From positions 1-64,000 of the forward strand of contig NZ_JAALGE010000005.1 in the NCBI RefSeq assembly GCF_011057645.1: a stretch of 64,000 nt of DNA, read 5' to 3'. Origin of the DNA: Marisediminicola senii (lineage in GTDB: Bacteria > Actinomycetota > Actinomycetes > Actinomycetales > Microbacteriaceae). The translations under genes were made by a program, and so were the position numbers. A model generated the notes under the pieces. It was not told the origin of the DNA. It searched no databases and saw nothing but the letters and a program-made list of their open reading frames with translations. Of this stretch, positions 1 to 9,815 are shown one piece after another; within the stretch, counting starts at the first letter, position 1; each line of letters begins with the position of its first letter.

Positions 1-83
1 TGCAACCGGCGGGCAAGAAGCCGAGGGCCGCCCCGGACTGGTGGAGGGGCAGGCCCGCCGGGGCTGGGACAATCGCAGGATGA
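1..83 (+). CDS. fmt: Methionyl-tRNA formyltransferase, C-terminal end (partial)
   Basis: Only the last 26 codons are in the window. The frame reads a Q-P-A-G-K-K-P-R-A-A-P-D-W-W-R-G tail, which resembles the end of actinobacterial Fmt (a GKK...A.DW.RG signature), and stops at TGA 81-83. Fmt formylates the initiator Met-tRNA. The stop overlaps the ATG of rsmB (ATGA), and fmt-rsmB is a common bacterial gene order, which supports the call. Too little remains to verify the catalytic domain. Confidence 0.6.
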   Translation, partial: QPAGKKPRAAPDWWRGRPAGAGTIAG

Positions 84-1561
84 GCGACACCCGCAACACC
101 CCACCGAGAGCCGGCGGCCGCGGCCCCGCCGCGCCCGACCGCGCCGCCGAGCGCAGCACCGTGCAACCTCCCAGGCGCGTCGCCTGGGAGGTCATGGAGG
201 CGGTGCGCGAATCCGACGCCTACGCCAACCTGCTGCTCCCGGTGCGCCTCGAACGAGCCGGGCTGAACGGTGCCGACGCGGGCCTCGCCACGGAGCTCAC
301 CTACGGCACCCTGCGCATGCAGGGCTACTACGACCAGGTCATCGCGATCGCGGCCGGCCGCGACACGAGCAAGATCGACGCGCCGATCCTCGACGTGCTG
401 CGCATCGCCTGCCACCAGCTGCTCTCCATGCGCACCGCCCAGCACGCCGCGGTCGACGAGGCGGTATCCCTCGCCCGCGAGGTGGGGTCGCGTTCCGCGA
501 CCGGGTTCGTCAACGGCGTGCTGCGCACCATCACCCGCACCGACCCCGCCGACTGGCACGACCGTGTCATGTCGACCCCGCGCAGCGACGACGAACGCCT
601 CGCGAGCGAGTATTCGCATCCGGTGTGGATCGTCCGGGCGTTCCGGCGGTCGCTGGCCGCCGAGGGGCGCGAGGTCGAACTCGAAGACCTCCTCGCCGCC
701 GACAACGTCGCACCGCGGGTCAGCCTGGTCGCCCTTCCGGGGCTCTCCACCGCCGACGACCTGCCCCGCAGCCGGTCCGCTGAGTACTCACCGATCGGCG
801 TGGTCAGCGAGGGAGGCGACCCAGGCAGGTGGCCCGTCGTCCGCACCGGCAGGGCACGCGTGCAGGACGAAGGCTCTCAGCTCGCCGCGCTCGCCGTCAG
901 CCGGGCACGGCCGGCGACGCCGGGGGAGGCGTGGCTCGACATGTGTGCGGGCCCCGGCGGCAAGGCCGCGCTGCTCGCGGCGGAGGCATCCATCGCCGGC
1001 GCCACCCTGGTCGCGAACGAGGTCGTACCGGCCAGGGCGGAGCTCGTGCGCTCGTCGCTCTCCGCACTGCCCGACGCCCCCGAGGTCACGGTGCTCGACG
1101 GCACGAAGATCGGCGAAGCGATGCCCGAACGGTTCGACCGCATCCTCGTCGACGCGCCGTGCACGGGCCTCGGTGCCCTGCGTCGCCGCCCGGAGGCGCG
1201 CTGGCGCAAGCAGCCGTCCGACGTCGCGTCGCTGCAGGTGCTGCAGGCCGCCCTGCTGGCCTCCGCCGTCGCCGCCCTGAAGCCCGGCGGGATCGTCGCC
1301 TACGTCACGTGCTCCCCGCACCTCGCCGAGAGCAGGCTCATCGTCGACCAGCTCATCGGGCGCTCCGACGGCGAGGTGTCTCGGCTCGACACCGCCGCGG
1401 TGCTGCAGCAGGTCACGGTCGCGCCCCTCGACCTCGGCACCACGAGCGGGCACGTGCAGCTGTGGCCGCATCGCCACGGCACGGATGCCATGTTCATCTG
1501 CCTGCTGCAGAAGGCCGGCCAGCAGAGCGACCAGCCCGGCCACGCCGGCAGGGCTGGCTAG
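80..1561 (+). CDS. rsmB: 16S rRNA (cytosine-967-C5)-methyltransferase RsmB
   Basis: The protein has 493 aa. An N-terminal NusB-like helical domain (about residues 30-165) precedes an SAM-dependent RNA m5C methyltransferase domain. The SAM loop MCAGPGGK is at 288-295, the DAPCTG motif at 358-363 (helper Cys361), and the TCSPH motif holds catalytic Cys411. It methylates C967 of 16S rRNA during small-subunit assembly. The reading frame stays open upstream to a GTG at 41, but the ATG at 80 overlaps the upstream fmt stop as ATGA, typical of translational coupling, so I chose 80. rpe follows 9 nt downstream and seems to have its own promoter. Confidence 0.93.
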   Translation: MSDTRNTPPRAGGRGPAAPDRAAERSTVQPPRRVAWEVMEAVRESDAYANLLLPVRLERAGLNGADAGLATELTYGTLRMQGYYDQVIAIAAGRDTSKIDAPILDVLRIACHQLLSMRTAQHAAVDEAVSLAREVGSRSATGFVNGVLRTITRTDPADWHDRVMSTPRSDDERLASEYSHPVWIVRAFRRSLAAEGREVELEDLLAADNVAPRVSLVALPGLSTADDLPRSRSAEYSPIGVVSEGGDPGRWPVVRTGRARVQDEGSQLAALAVSRARPATPGEAWLDMCAGPGGKAALLAAEASIAGATLVANEVVPARAELVRSSLSALPDAPEVTVLDGTKIGEAMPERFDRILVDAPCTGLGALRRRPEARWRKQPSDVASLQVLQAALLASAVAALKPGGIVAYVTCSPHLAESRLIVDQLIGRSDGEVSRLDTAAVLQQVTVAPLDLGTTSGHVQLWPHRHGTDAMFICLLQKAGQQSDQPGHAGRAG

Positions 1562-1564
1562 GCT
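1559..1564 (+). promoter_or_regulatory. -10 element of rpe, leaderless arrangement
   Basis: TAGGCT lies exactly 6 nt before the rpe ATG and overlaps the rsmB stop codon. This spacing would place the transcription start on or next to the ATG, giving a leaderless mRNA. There is no Shine-Dalgarno sequence before rpe, which fits. No clear -35 box is visible. This is an inference from sequence only. Confidence 0.5.
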
Positions 1565-1570
1565 CGATCC

Positions 1571-2233
1571 ATGGTCGTTCGCATCAATCCCAGCATCCTC
1601 GCCGCCGACTTCGCGAACTTCGAGAGCGAGCTGCAGCGCATAGCGTCGGCGGACCTCGTGCACGTCGACATCATGGACAACCACTTCGTACCCAACCTGA
1701 CGTTCGGCCTCACGATGGTCGAGCGCCTGCAGCAGGTGACCCCGCGCCCGCTCGACATCCATCTGATGATCGACGACCCCGACCGGTGGGCACCCGGGTA
1801 CGCCGAGGCCGGGGCGTTCTCGGTGACATTCCATGCCGAGGCGGCGGCCGACCCCGTCGCGCTGGCCCGTCGGCTGCGATCGATCGGAGCCCGCGCGGGC
1901 ATCGCGCTCAAGCCGGACACCCCGGTGGAGCCATACCTCGAGCTGCTGGCCGAGTTCGACCAGGTGCTCGTCATGACGGTGGAGCCCGGATTCGGCGGCC
2001 AGTCGTTCATGGAATCGACGATGCCCAAGCTCGGGGCCATGCGCTCCGCGATCGCGGCGTCGGGGCTCGACGTCTGGCTGCAGGTCGACGGCGGCATCAC
2101 CGAAGAGACGGTCGTCACGGCGGCGGAGTCCGGGGCGGACACGTTCGTGGCTGGCTCGTCGGTGTTCCACGCCGATAACCCGGCCACCGCGATCGAGATC
2201 CTGAGGTCGGCGGCGTCTGCGCACTCGCACTGA
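1571..2233 (+). CDS. rpe: Ribulose-phosphate 3-epimerase
   Basis: The protein has 220 aa, the normal size for the family. It interconverts ribulose-5-phosphate and xylulose-5-phosphate in the pentose phosphate pathway. The TIM-barrel signature is complete: N-terminal INPSILAADF, the VHVDIMDNHFVPN strand with the metal-binding His31/Asp33 pair, DIHLMI, the MTVEPGFGGQ phosphate region, and QVDGGI with the second catalytic Asp. There is no ribosome-binding site; a TAGGCT box 6 nt upstream suggests leaderless expression. The other pentose phosphate genes of this window (tkt to pgl) lie about 45 kb away. Confidence 0.95.
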   Translation: MVVRINPSILAADFANFESELQRIASADLVHVDIMDNHFVPNLTFGLTMVERLQQVTPRPLDIHLMIDDPDRWAPGYAEAGAFSVTFHAEAAADPVALARRLRSIGARAGIALKPDTPVEPYLELLAEFDQVLVMTVEPGFGGQSFMESTMPKLGAMRSAIAASGLDVWLQVDGGITEETVVTAAESGADTFVAGSSVFHADNPATAIEILRSAASAHSH

Positions 2234-2257
2234 GCGCAGCATCCACCCTGCCTGCCT

Positions 2258-2424
2258 GCCCTCCCTCGGTCTGCTTGGATGGTCGTATGACTAACAAGAC
2301 CCGGTCAGCACAGCGTTGAGCCCTCCCTCGGTCTGCTTGGATGGTCGTATGACTGACAAGACCCGGTCAGCACAGCGTTGAGCCCTCCCTCGGTCTGCTT
2401 GGATGGTCGTATGACTGACAAGAC
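2258..2424 (+). repeat. 62-bp tandem repeat, 2.7 copies, spanning promoter and start codon
   Basis: Units lie at 2258-2319, 2320-2381 and a partial third at 2382-2424. Units 1 and 2 differ at one visible base (ACTAAC versus ACTGAC). Each copy contains TTGGAT followed 6 nt later by an ATG (2287, 2349, 2411). In the first two copies the ATG opens a 10-codon frame (MTNKTRSAQR and MTDKTRSAQR) that ends in TGA. Only the third ATG continues into the FKBP gene. The duplication therefore multiplies a promoter plus leaderless start upstream of one gene. Confidence 0.93.
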
Positions 2425-2779
2425 GAAACCAGAAGTTGAACCATACGACGGCGGCGAGCCGACCGAGCTCGTGACCATCGACATCGAAGAGGGAACCGGC
2501 GAGGCCGCCACCGCAGGCGCGACCGTCGACGTGCACTACCTCGGAGTGGACTTCGAGTCCGGCGAGGAATTCGACTCCTCGTGGAGCCGCGGCCAGTCGG
2601 TGAACTTTCCACTGAAGCAGCTCATCGCGGGCTGGCAGGAGGGCATCCCCGGCATGAAGGTCGGCGGACGCCGCCAGCTGATCGTGCCCCCGGCCCTCGC
2701 CTACGGCCCCGCGGGAAGTGGCCACCGCCTCAGCGGGCGCACCCTGATCTTCGTGATCGACCTGATGGGCGTCAGCTAG
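2411..2779 (+). CDS. FKBP-type peptidyl-prolyl cis-trans isomerase
   Basis: This is a small single-domain FKBP of 122 aa with no signal peptide, so probably cytosolic. It would catalyse isomerisation of Xaa-Pro bonds during protein folding. Family hallmarks are present: VHYLGVDFESGEEFDSSW, then FPLKQLIAGWQEGIPGMKVGGRR, LIVPPALAYG and LIFVIDLMGV at the C-terminus. An upstream in-frame TTG at 2378 lies inside the repeat. I chose ATG 2411 because the family homology begins there and TTGGAT sits 6 nt before it, as before several other genes here. No Shine-Dalgarno sequence is seen. The start region is the third copy of a 62-bp tandem repeat. Confidence 0.92.
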   Translation: MTDKTKPEVEPYDGGEPTELVTIDIEEGTGEAATAGATVDVHYLGVDFESGEEFDSSWSRGQSVNFPLKQLIAGWQEGIPGMKVGGRRQLIVPPALAYGPAGSGHRLSGRTLIFVIDLMGVS

Positions 2780-2895
2780 CCACGAGCAGGTCATTCCGGG
2801 GCGCGCGGCACGCCGCCGCCCCGGGACCCGCCGCCCCACGGGAGCCTCGCGCCGGACCCGCGCCCGGCCCGCACCAGACCCCCGGCGCCGCACAG

Positions 2896-2901
2896 TACCC
2901 T
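2896..2901 (+). promoter_or_regulatory. Probable -10 element of the his-trp genes
   Basis: TACCCT lies 7 nt before the hisE GTG. With no ribosome-binding site visible, this looks like a leaderless promoter that starts the his-trp run. The -35 region is GC-rich and shows no consensus. Confidence 0.4.
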
Positions 2902-2908
2902 TGAGCCT

Positions 2909-3172
2909 GTGAAAACGTTCGACGACCTCTTTGCGGAGCTGACCCACAAGGCCAACACCCGACCCGAGGGATCCGGCACCGTCCGCGAGCTCGACGCCGG
3001 GGTGCATTCCATCGGCAAGAAGATCGTCGAGGAGGCCGCCGAAGTGTGGATGGCCGCCGAATACCAGTCGACCGACGAGGCGGCCGAGGAGATCTCGCAG
3101 CTGATCTACCACCTGCAGGTGATGATGATCGCGAAGGGCCTCGAGCCCGCCGACATCTACCGGCACCTCTAG
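2909..3172 (+). CDS. hisE: Phosphoribosyl-ATP pyrophosphatase
   Basis: The protein has 87 aa, the usual size for stand-alone HisE. It hydrolyses phosphoribosyl-ATP to phosphoribosyl-AMP, the second step of histidine synthesis. The all-alpha MazG-like fold is indicated by the acidic [13 protein letters not shown] segment and [14 protein letters not shown]. It starts with GTG behind a TACCCT box. hisG (step 1) follows 93 nt downstream and hisI (step 3) lies further along, so the first three steps of the pathway are grouped here. Confidence 0.93.
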   Translation: MKTFDDLFAELTHKANTRPEGSGTVRELDAGVHSIGKKIVEEAAEVWMAAEYQSTDEAAEEISQLIYHLQVMMIAKGLEPADIYRHL

Positions 3173-3265
3173 CAGCCAGCACTGCCGCAGTACCGGCACC
3201 ACCCATCACCCGTTCCGGGTACCGACCACCTCGCCGCCCGAGGCGCGCGAGAGTAAAGAGCAACC

Positions 3266-4105
3266 ATGCTGCGTATCGCAGTGCCCAACAAGGGCTCCCT
3301 CTCCGAGATCGCCGCCGACATGCTCGTCGAGGCCGGCTACACCGGGCGCCGCGACCCGCGCGCCCTCAACGCGGCCGACCCGCGCAATGGCGTCGAGTTC
3401 TTCTACCTCCGCCCGCGGGACATCGCCACCTACGTCGGATCCGGCGCGCTCGACGTCGGCATCACCGGGCGCGACCTGCTGATCGACTCCGGCTCCACCG
3501 CGCAGGAGATCACCAGCCTCGATTTCGGCGACTCGACGTTCCGCTTCGCCGGTCCCGCCGGGCGCTTCTCCGAGCTCACCGACCTCGAGGGCATCCGCGT
3601 CGCCACCAGCTACCCCGGCCTCGTGGGCGGGTTCCTCGCCCGCAACGGGGTCACCGCAGAGCTCGTGCGCCTCGACGGCGCCGTCGAGTCGGCGGTCAAG
3701 CTCGGTGTGGCCGACGCCGTCGCCGACGTGGTCGAGACCGGCTCGACGTTGCGCGCCCAGGGCCTCGAGATATTCGGTCCGGTGATCCTCGACTCGACGG
3801 CCGTGCTCATCAGCTCCGGAACCGGTACGCCAGGCATCGACACCCTGCTACGCCGCCTCCAGGGCGTGCTCGTCGCACGCCAGTACGTGATCATGGACTA
3901 CGACCTGCCGGCGCGGCTCGTCGACGAGGCATCCACCATCACCCCCGGCCTCGAGTCGCCGACCGTCTCGCCCCTGCGCGACCCGGAATGGGTCGCCGTG
4001 CGCGTGATGGTGCTGCGGGTCGACACCAACCAGATCATGGACCAGCTGTACGCGCTCGGCGCGAAGGCGATACTGGTCAGCTCGATCCACGCCGCGAGGA
4101 TCTGA
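3266..4105 (+). CDS. hisG: ATP phosphoribosyltransferase, long form
   Basis: This is the committed enzyme of histidine synthesis, joining ATP and PRPP. The 279-aa length includes the C-terminal ACT-like regulatory domain (about residues 205-279), so it is the long, HisZ-independent form expected to be inhibited by histidine. Visible signatures are the N-terminal [11 protein letters not shown], the [10 protein letters not shown] loop, RVATSYPGL and the [17 protein letters not shown] region. ATG 3266 gives the standard N-terminus. hisF starts 2 nt after the stop. Confidence 0.95.
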   Translation: MLRIAVPNKGSLSEIAADMLVEAGYTGRRDPRALNAADPRNGVEFFYLRPRDIATYVGSGALDVGITGRDLLIDSGSTAQEITSLDFGDSTFRFAGPAGRFSELTDLEGIRVATSYPGLVGGFLARNGVTAELVRLDGAVESAVKLGVADAVADVVETGSTLRAQGLEIFGPVILDSTAVLISSGTGTPGIDTLLRRLQGVLVARQYVIMDYDLPARLVDEASTITPGLESPTVSPLRDPEWVAVRVMVLRVDTNQIMDQLYALGAKAILVSSIHAARI

Positions 4106-4107
4106 CC

Positions 4108-4869
4108 GTGTCGCTCGCCGTCCGAATCATCCCGTGCCTCGACGTCGCCGCGGGGCGCGTCGTCAAGGGCGTCAACTTCCTCAACCTCCGTGATGCCGGC
4201 GACCCGGTCGAACTCGCCGCCCGCTACTACGAGCAGGGCGCAGACGAGATCACCTTCCTCGACGTGACCGCGACCGTCGACGAGCGCGACACCATGTACG
4301 ACGTCGTGACCGCCACCGCTGAGCAGGTGTTCATCCCGCTCACCGTCGGCGGCGGCGTGCGATCGGTCGAGCACGTCGCGAAGCTGCAGGCGCACGGCGC
4401 AGACAAGGTCGGCGTGAACAGCGCCGCAATCGCGCGCCCCGCACTGCTCAGCGAGATCGCCGACCGGTTCGGGTCGCAGGCACTCGTGCTGTCGCTCGAC
4501 GTCAAGCGCGCGGGCGGCACGGACAGCGGCTGGGTGGTCACCACCCACGGCGGTCGCACCGCCACCGACATCGACGCCATCGCCTGGGCGCGCGAGGCCA
4601 TCGAGCGCGGCGCAGGCGAGCTGCTCGTCAACTCGATCGATGCCGACGGCACCCGCAACGGCTTCGACCTCGAACTGATCCGCGCCATGCGCGAGGTCAG
4701 CAGCGTGCCCGTCATCGCCTCGGGCGGGGCGGGTGACGTGAGCCACTTCGCACCCGCCATCCAGGCCGGCGCCGACGCCGTGCTCGCGGCGTCGGTCTTC
4801 CACGACGCCGACCTCACCGTCGGCGACATCAAGCGGGAGCTCGCCGCGGCGGGCCTCACCACGAGATAA
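4108..4869 (+). CDS. hisF: Imidazole glycerol phosphate synthase cyclase subunit
   Basis: The protein has 253 aa. It condenses PRFAR with ammonia, supplied by HisH, to imidazole glycerol phosphate and AICAR. The TIM barrel carries the two catalytic Asp regions: [19 protein letters not shown] at the N-terminus and NSIDADGT in the middle. The GGGVRS and IASGGAGD phosphate loops are also present. The frame is open far upstream, but the protein family starts at GTG 4108, 2 nt after the hisG stop. hisH and hisA are not in this window. Confidence 0.95.
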   Translation: MSLAVRIIPCLDVAAGRVVKGVNFLNLRDAGDPVELAARYYEQGADEITFLDVTATVDERDTMYDVVTATAEQVFIPLTVGGGVRSVEHVAKLQAHGADKVGVNSAAIARPALLSEIADRFGSQALVLSLDVKRAGGTDSGWVVTTHGGRTATDIDAIAWAREAIERGAGELLVNSIDADGTRNGFDLELIRAMREVSSVPVIASGGAGDVSHFAPAIQAGADAVLAASVFHDADLTVGDIKRELAAAGLTTR

Positions 4870-4896
4870 CGCACCACGAGACAAGAGAACGCCACC

Positions 4897-5295
4897 ATGC
4901 CAGAACTGCAGACCGACATCGACAGTGTGCTCGCGCGGGCGAGCTTCGACGGCAACGGACTGCTCCCTGCCGTAATCCAGCAGTGGGACACCCGCGAGGT
5001 GCTCATGGTCGGCTACATGAACGCCGAGGCCATGCGCCGGACCCTCACCGAGGGCCGCGTGACGTTCTGGTCGCGATCCAGGCAGGAATTCTGGCGCAAG
5101 GGTGACACCTCCGGCCACGCCCAGTACGTGAAGGATGCCGCGCTCGACTGCGACTCCGACGCGCTGCTGGTCTCCGTCGACCAGATCGGCGCCGCCTGCC
5201 ACACCGGAGCGCACGCCTGCTTCGACGTCGACCCGCTCACCCCGGTGGTCGGCCTGGCCCCGGCTGCGCAGCCAGACGGTGTGGCGACCGCATGA
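4897..5295 (+). CDS. hisI: Phosphoribosyl-AMP cyclohydrolase
   Basis: The protein has 132 aa and is monofunctional, since hisE is a separate gene. It opens the purine ring of phosphoribosyl-AMP. The metal-binding DCDSD motif is at 84-88 and the C-terminal Cys pair (CHTGAHAC) coordinates zinc. TFWSRSRQEFWRKG is the family signature. Its stop TGA overlaps the trpE ATG as ATGA, which couples histidine and tryptophan genes in one transcript. Confidence 0.95.
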   Translation: MPELQTDIDSVLARASFDGNGLLPAVIQQWDTREVLMVGYMNAEAMRRTLTEGRVTFWSRSRQEFWRKGDTSGHAQYVKDAALDCDSDALLVSVDQIGAACHTGAHACFDVDPLTPVVGLAPAAQPDGVATA

Positions 5296-6818
5296 ACGAC
5301 ACCACGACCCGCGAGCAGTTCGACACGCTCCTCGACGGGCACCGCGTCGTCCCCGTCATCCGCGAGGTATTCGCCGACGGGGAGACCCCGATGGGCATCT
5401 ACCGCAAGCTCGCGGCGGGCGAACCCGGCACCTTCCTGCTCGAGTCCGCGGAGCCGGGCGGCATGTGGACGCGCTTCTCGTTCATCGGCGTCTCGAGCTT
5501 CGGCGTATTGACCCAGGACGTGGATGCCGCCGTCTGGCTCGACTACGGACTCTCCGAGGCCCGCGCGCTCGGCGACGCGTGGCCGACCGCACCCCTCGAG
5601 GCCATCGCCCACCTCTACGCGCGCTGGGGCACCCCGCACATCGAGGGTCACCCGCCGCTCACCGGGGGGCTGGTCGGATTCATCGGCTGGGAGGCGATCC
5701 GGCAGATCGAACGCCTTCCCGACGTGCCGCCCGCCGACTTCGCGATCCCCGGCCAGGCCATGAGCTTCGTCTCCGAGCTGGTCGTCGTCGACCACCGCAC
5801 CGGTTCGGTGCTGCTCATCGCCACGACGCTGAACGACGGGGCAGAGGCATCCACCCCCGACCTTCTCTGGGAGCAGGCGCAGGCCCGCCTCGACGCCATG
5901 CAGGCGAAGCTCGCCGCCCCCACCGAGGCGTGGCTCGCCGACGTCGACCTCACCACCATGCCGTCGCCGACCCCGCGCATCCGGCAGGAGGAATACCACG
6001 CCGCCGTCGAACGGTCGAAGCAGTACATCATCGACGGCGACGTGTTCCAGGTGGTCATCTCGCAGCGGTTCGACCACGAGATCACCGCCCACCCGATCGA
6101 CGTCTACCGGGTGCTGCGCACGCTCAACCCCAGCCCGTACATGTACCTGCTGTCGCTGCACGAGCCGGGGGGAGAGCCGTACTGGATCGTCGGCTCGTCG
6201 CCCGAAGCGCTCGTCAAGGTCGAGAACGACCGGGTGTCGATGCATCCCATCGCGGGCTCCAAACCACGCGGCGCGACGCCCGAAGAGGACCAGGGCCTCG
6301 CCGACACGCTCGAGAACGACCCCAAGGAACGCGCCGAGCACCTCATGCTCGTCGACCTCGCCCGCAACGACCTGCTCAAGGTGTGCGCGCCTGGCTCGGT
6401 CGAGGTGACCGAATTCATGCAGGTCGAGCGATTCAGCCACATCATGCACCTGGTCTCCTCGGTCGAGGGCGACCTGCGGCCGGAGGCGTCGTCGATGGAT
6501 GTCTTCACCGCGACCTTCCCGGCCGGCACCCTGTCTGGTGCCCCGAAACCCCGTGCCCTCCAGATCATCGACGAGCTCGAGGTCGCGCAGCGGGGTGTGT
6601 ACGGCGGCGTGGTCGGGTACTTCGGCTTCGCCGGCGACCTCGACCTGGCGATCGCCATCCGCACCACCACGATCTCCCGCGGCGTCGCGCGCGTGCAGGC
6701 CGGCGCCGGGCTCGTCGCCGACTCCGACCCCGTCGCCGAGGGCCGGGAGACCCACGACAAGGCGGCTGCACCGCTCCGCGCGATCGCGGTCGCCAACGCC
6801 ATGCGGCGGGTGACCTGA
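5292..6818 (+). CDS. trpE: Anthranilate synthase component I
   Basis: The protein has 508 aa. It aminates chorismate to anthranilate with ammonia from a TrpG subunit that is not encoded in this window. The N-terminal LLESAE segment matches the tryptophan-feedback site of the family. The chorismate-binding C-terminal domain shows PIAGSKPRG, DLARNDLLKV, GAPKPRALQIIDELE and YGGVVGYFGF. ATG 5292 overlaps the hisI stop. The next gene begins directly after the trpE TGA. Confidence 0.95.
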   Translation: MNDTTTREQFDTLLDGHRVVPVIREVFADGETPMGIYRKLAAGEPGTFLLESAEPGGMWTRFSFIGVSSFGVLTQDVDAAVWLDYGLSEARALGDAWPTAPLEAIAHLYARWGTPHIEGHPPLTGGLVGFIGWEAIRQIERLPDVPPADFAIPGQAMSFVSELVVVDHRTGSVLLIATTLNDGAEASTPDLLWEQAQARLDAMQAKLAAPTEAWLADVDLTTMPSPTPRIRQEEYHAAVERSKQYIIDGDVFQVVISQRFDHEITAHPIDVYRVLRTLNPSPYMYLLSLHEPGGEPYWIVGSSPEALVKVENDRVSMHPIAGSKPRGATPEEDQGLADTLENDPKERAEHLMLVDLARNDLLKVCAPGSVEVTEFMQVERFSHIMHLVSSVEGDLRPEASSMDVFTATFPAGTLSGAPKPRALQIIDELEVAQRGVYGGVVGYFGFAGDLDLAIAIRTTTISRGVARVQAGAGLVADSDPVAEGRETHDKAAAPLRAIAVANAMRRVT

Positions 6819-7508
6819 GTGAGCGGCGCACGCCTCAAGTCCATCGCCCTGATCGCGGGTATCGCTCTCGGGGGCCTCACCCTCATCTCGTGGACGCAGC
6901 AATGGTTCACCGTGACCCTCGTCGCCGACGAGCTCGGCGGCGGCAGCTTCGCCGTCGGGGGAGACATCGCCGCGGGTAGCCTCGCCGCCCTCGGACTGTC
7001 GTCGCTGGCCCTGGTGGGCGCGCTGTCGATCGCCGGCCGCCTCTTCCGCATCATTCTCGGCATACTCCAAGTGCTACTCGGAGCGACCGTCACGCTGACC
7101 GCGGTGCTCGCCACCACGAACCCCGTCTCGGCCTCTGCCGGGGCCGTCTCCGAGGCCACCGGTATCTCCGGAGCGGAATCCGTTGCCGCCCTCGTCGACA
7201 GCACAACCGCCACCCCGTGGCCATTCATCGCCATCGCGCTCGGCGTCGGTGCCGTGATTCTCGGCATCCTCATCGTCGTGACCTCCCCCCGCTGGCCGGA
7301 CTCGGCCCGCAAGTACCAGGCCGTGCGCTTCGACCACGCCGACGGCGACACCGGGTCCGACACCGTCGACCCGTCTCGGTCCGCACGAGGCGCGGCGGGG
7401 CAAGCGGCCGTCGAACCCCGCACCGGCGCCCGCGCGAGCGACTCCCCGCCCGACGCCGTCGCCGACTGGGACGCGTTGAGCGACGGCTCCGACCCAACCG
7501 CCCGCTAG
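6819..7508 (+). CDS. Trp biosynthesis-associated membrane protein
   Basis: The 229-aa integral membrane protein resembles the actinobacterial family known only as tryptophan-operon-associated membrane protein. Four hydrophobic segments are visible, at about residues 8-24, 45-65, 75-97 and 128-150. The conserved SWTQQW follows helix 1. The C-terminal 65 residues are polar and low in complexity. The GTG start abuts the trpE stop with no gap. Its biochemical function is unknown; the constant location next to trpE suggests a role linked to tryptophan or chorismate metabolism. Confidence 0.8.
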   Translation: MSGARLKSIALIAGIALGGLTLISWTQQWFTVTLVADELGGGSFAVGGDIAAGSLAALGLSSLALVGALSIAGRLFRIILGILQVLLGATVTLTAVLATTNPVSASAGAVSEATGISGAESVAALVDSTTATPWPFIAIALGVGAVILGILIVVTSPRWPDSARKYQAVRFDHADGDTGSDTVDPSRSARGAAGQAAVEPRTGARASDSPPDAVADWDALSDGSDPTAR

Positions 7509-7545
7509 ACTGAAAAGCCTGCCCGTCCCGACTTACAGGAGCGTC

Positions 7546-7776
7546 ATGAGCGCCGACAACTCAGAGCCAGGCCACGGCAATTCGCCCGCCGCATGGACCG
7601 CAATCGTAATCATGCTGGTGGCGTTCTCCGTCGGCACGATCGCCTTCTTCTTCTCCATCGCGTGGCTCGTCTGGGCCTCCGCGGGGTTCGTGCTGATCGG
7701 ACTCCTCGTCGGCAACGTCCTCGCCCGCATGGGCTACGGCGTCACCGGCGACAAGTCCTTCGGCAAGTCCCACTAG
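7546..7776 (+). CDS. Small HGxxPAAW-motif membrane protein
   Basis: The 76-aa protein begins with a short polar stretch containing GHGNSPAAW (residues 9-17), the signature of a small actinobacterial family found in trp operons. Two transmembrane helices follow (about 17-40 and 43-62). An AGGAG ribosome-binding site lies before the ATG. A TAGACT hexamer at 7506-7511 could be an internal promoter for trpC-trpB-trpA. The trpC GTG begins 3 nt after its stop. The function is not known; tight spacing suggests it is co-expressed with trpC. Confidence 0.8.
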   Translation: MSADNSEPGHGNSPAAWTAIVIMLVAFSVGTIAFFFSIAWLVWASAGFVLIGLLVGNVLARMGYGVTGDKSFGKSH

Positions 7777-7779
7777 TCC

Positions 7780-8549
7780 GTGCTCGCCGATCTGACCGCC
7801 GGCTCCCTCGCCGACGCCCACGCGCGTCGTGAGCTCCTACCGCTCGCCGACGTCGAGGCGGCCGCGCTGGCCGCGCCTCCCGCCCTCGATGTGCTCGACC
7901 TTCTCGCCCCGGCCGAGCGCGTCAAGATCATCGCCGAGATCAAGCGCGCGAGCCCATCGCGCGGTACCCTCGCCGAGATCCCCGATCCCGCCGTGCTCGC
8001 GGCGGCGTACGAGACCGGCGGCGCCAGCGCCATCAGTGTGCTGACCGAGCAGCGCCGGTTCGGTGGCTCGCTCGCCGACCTCGAAGCCGTGCGCGACGTG
8101 GTCTCCCTGCCGGTGCTGCGCAAGGACTTCATCTCCGATCCCTACCAGGTGTTCGAAGCCCGCGCCGCGGGTGCCGACTTCGTGCTGCTCATCGTGGCTG
8201 CACTCGACCAGCCCACCATCGCGGAGCTCTATGCCCTCGCGCTCGACCTCGGCATGGCTGCCCTCGTCGAGACCCACAACGCCGATGAGGTGGCCAGGGC
8301 GGTCGACCTCGGCGCCGGCCTCATCGGCGTCAACGCGCGCGACCTCTCGACGTTCGAACTCGACCGCGACCTGTTCGGCACCCTCGCCGACCAGATCCCC
8401 TCCGGCGTCATCCGGGTGGCGGAATCCGCCGTTCTCACAGCAGAGGATGTTGCACACTATCGTCACGCCGGAGCCGACATCGTGCTCGTCGGCGAGGCCC
8501 TCGTCACCGGTGACCCCATCGACACCCTAGAAAGATTCCTGGACATCTC

Positions 8550-8553
<4 letters not shown>
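7780..8553 (+). CDS. trpC: Indole-3-glycerol-phosphate synthase
   Basis: The protein has 257 aa and is monofunctional, with no fused TrpF domain. It closes the indole ring from CdRP. The TIM-barrel signature is intact: [13 protein letters not shown] with the catalytic Lys, [33 protein letters not shown] and VAESAV. The GTG start has no convincing ribosome-binding site and probably depends on coupling to the upstream small gene. trpB overlaps its stop by ATGA. No trpF is seen; in Actinobacteria the HisA homologue PriA usually does both jobs. Confidence 0.95.

Positions 8554-9811
<1,258 letters not shown>

Positions 9812-9815
<4 letters not shown>

Noticed and set aside
2258-2424. Possible CRISPR array from the 62-bp repeat.
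   Set aside because: The copies are directly adjacent with no unique spacers, and there are no cas genes; it is a simple tandem duplication.
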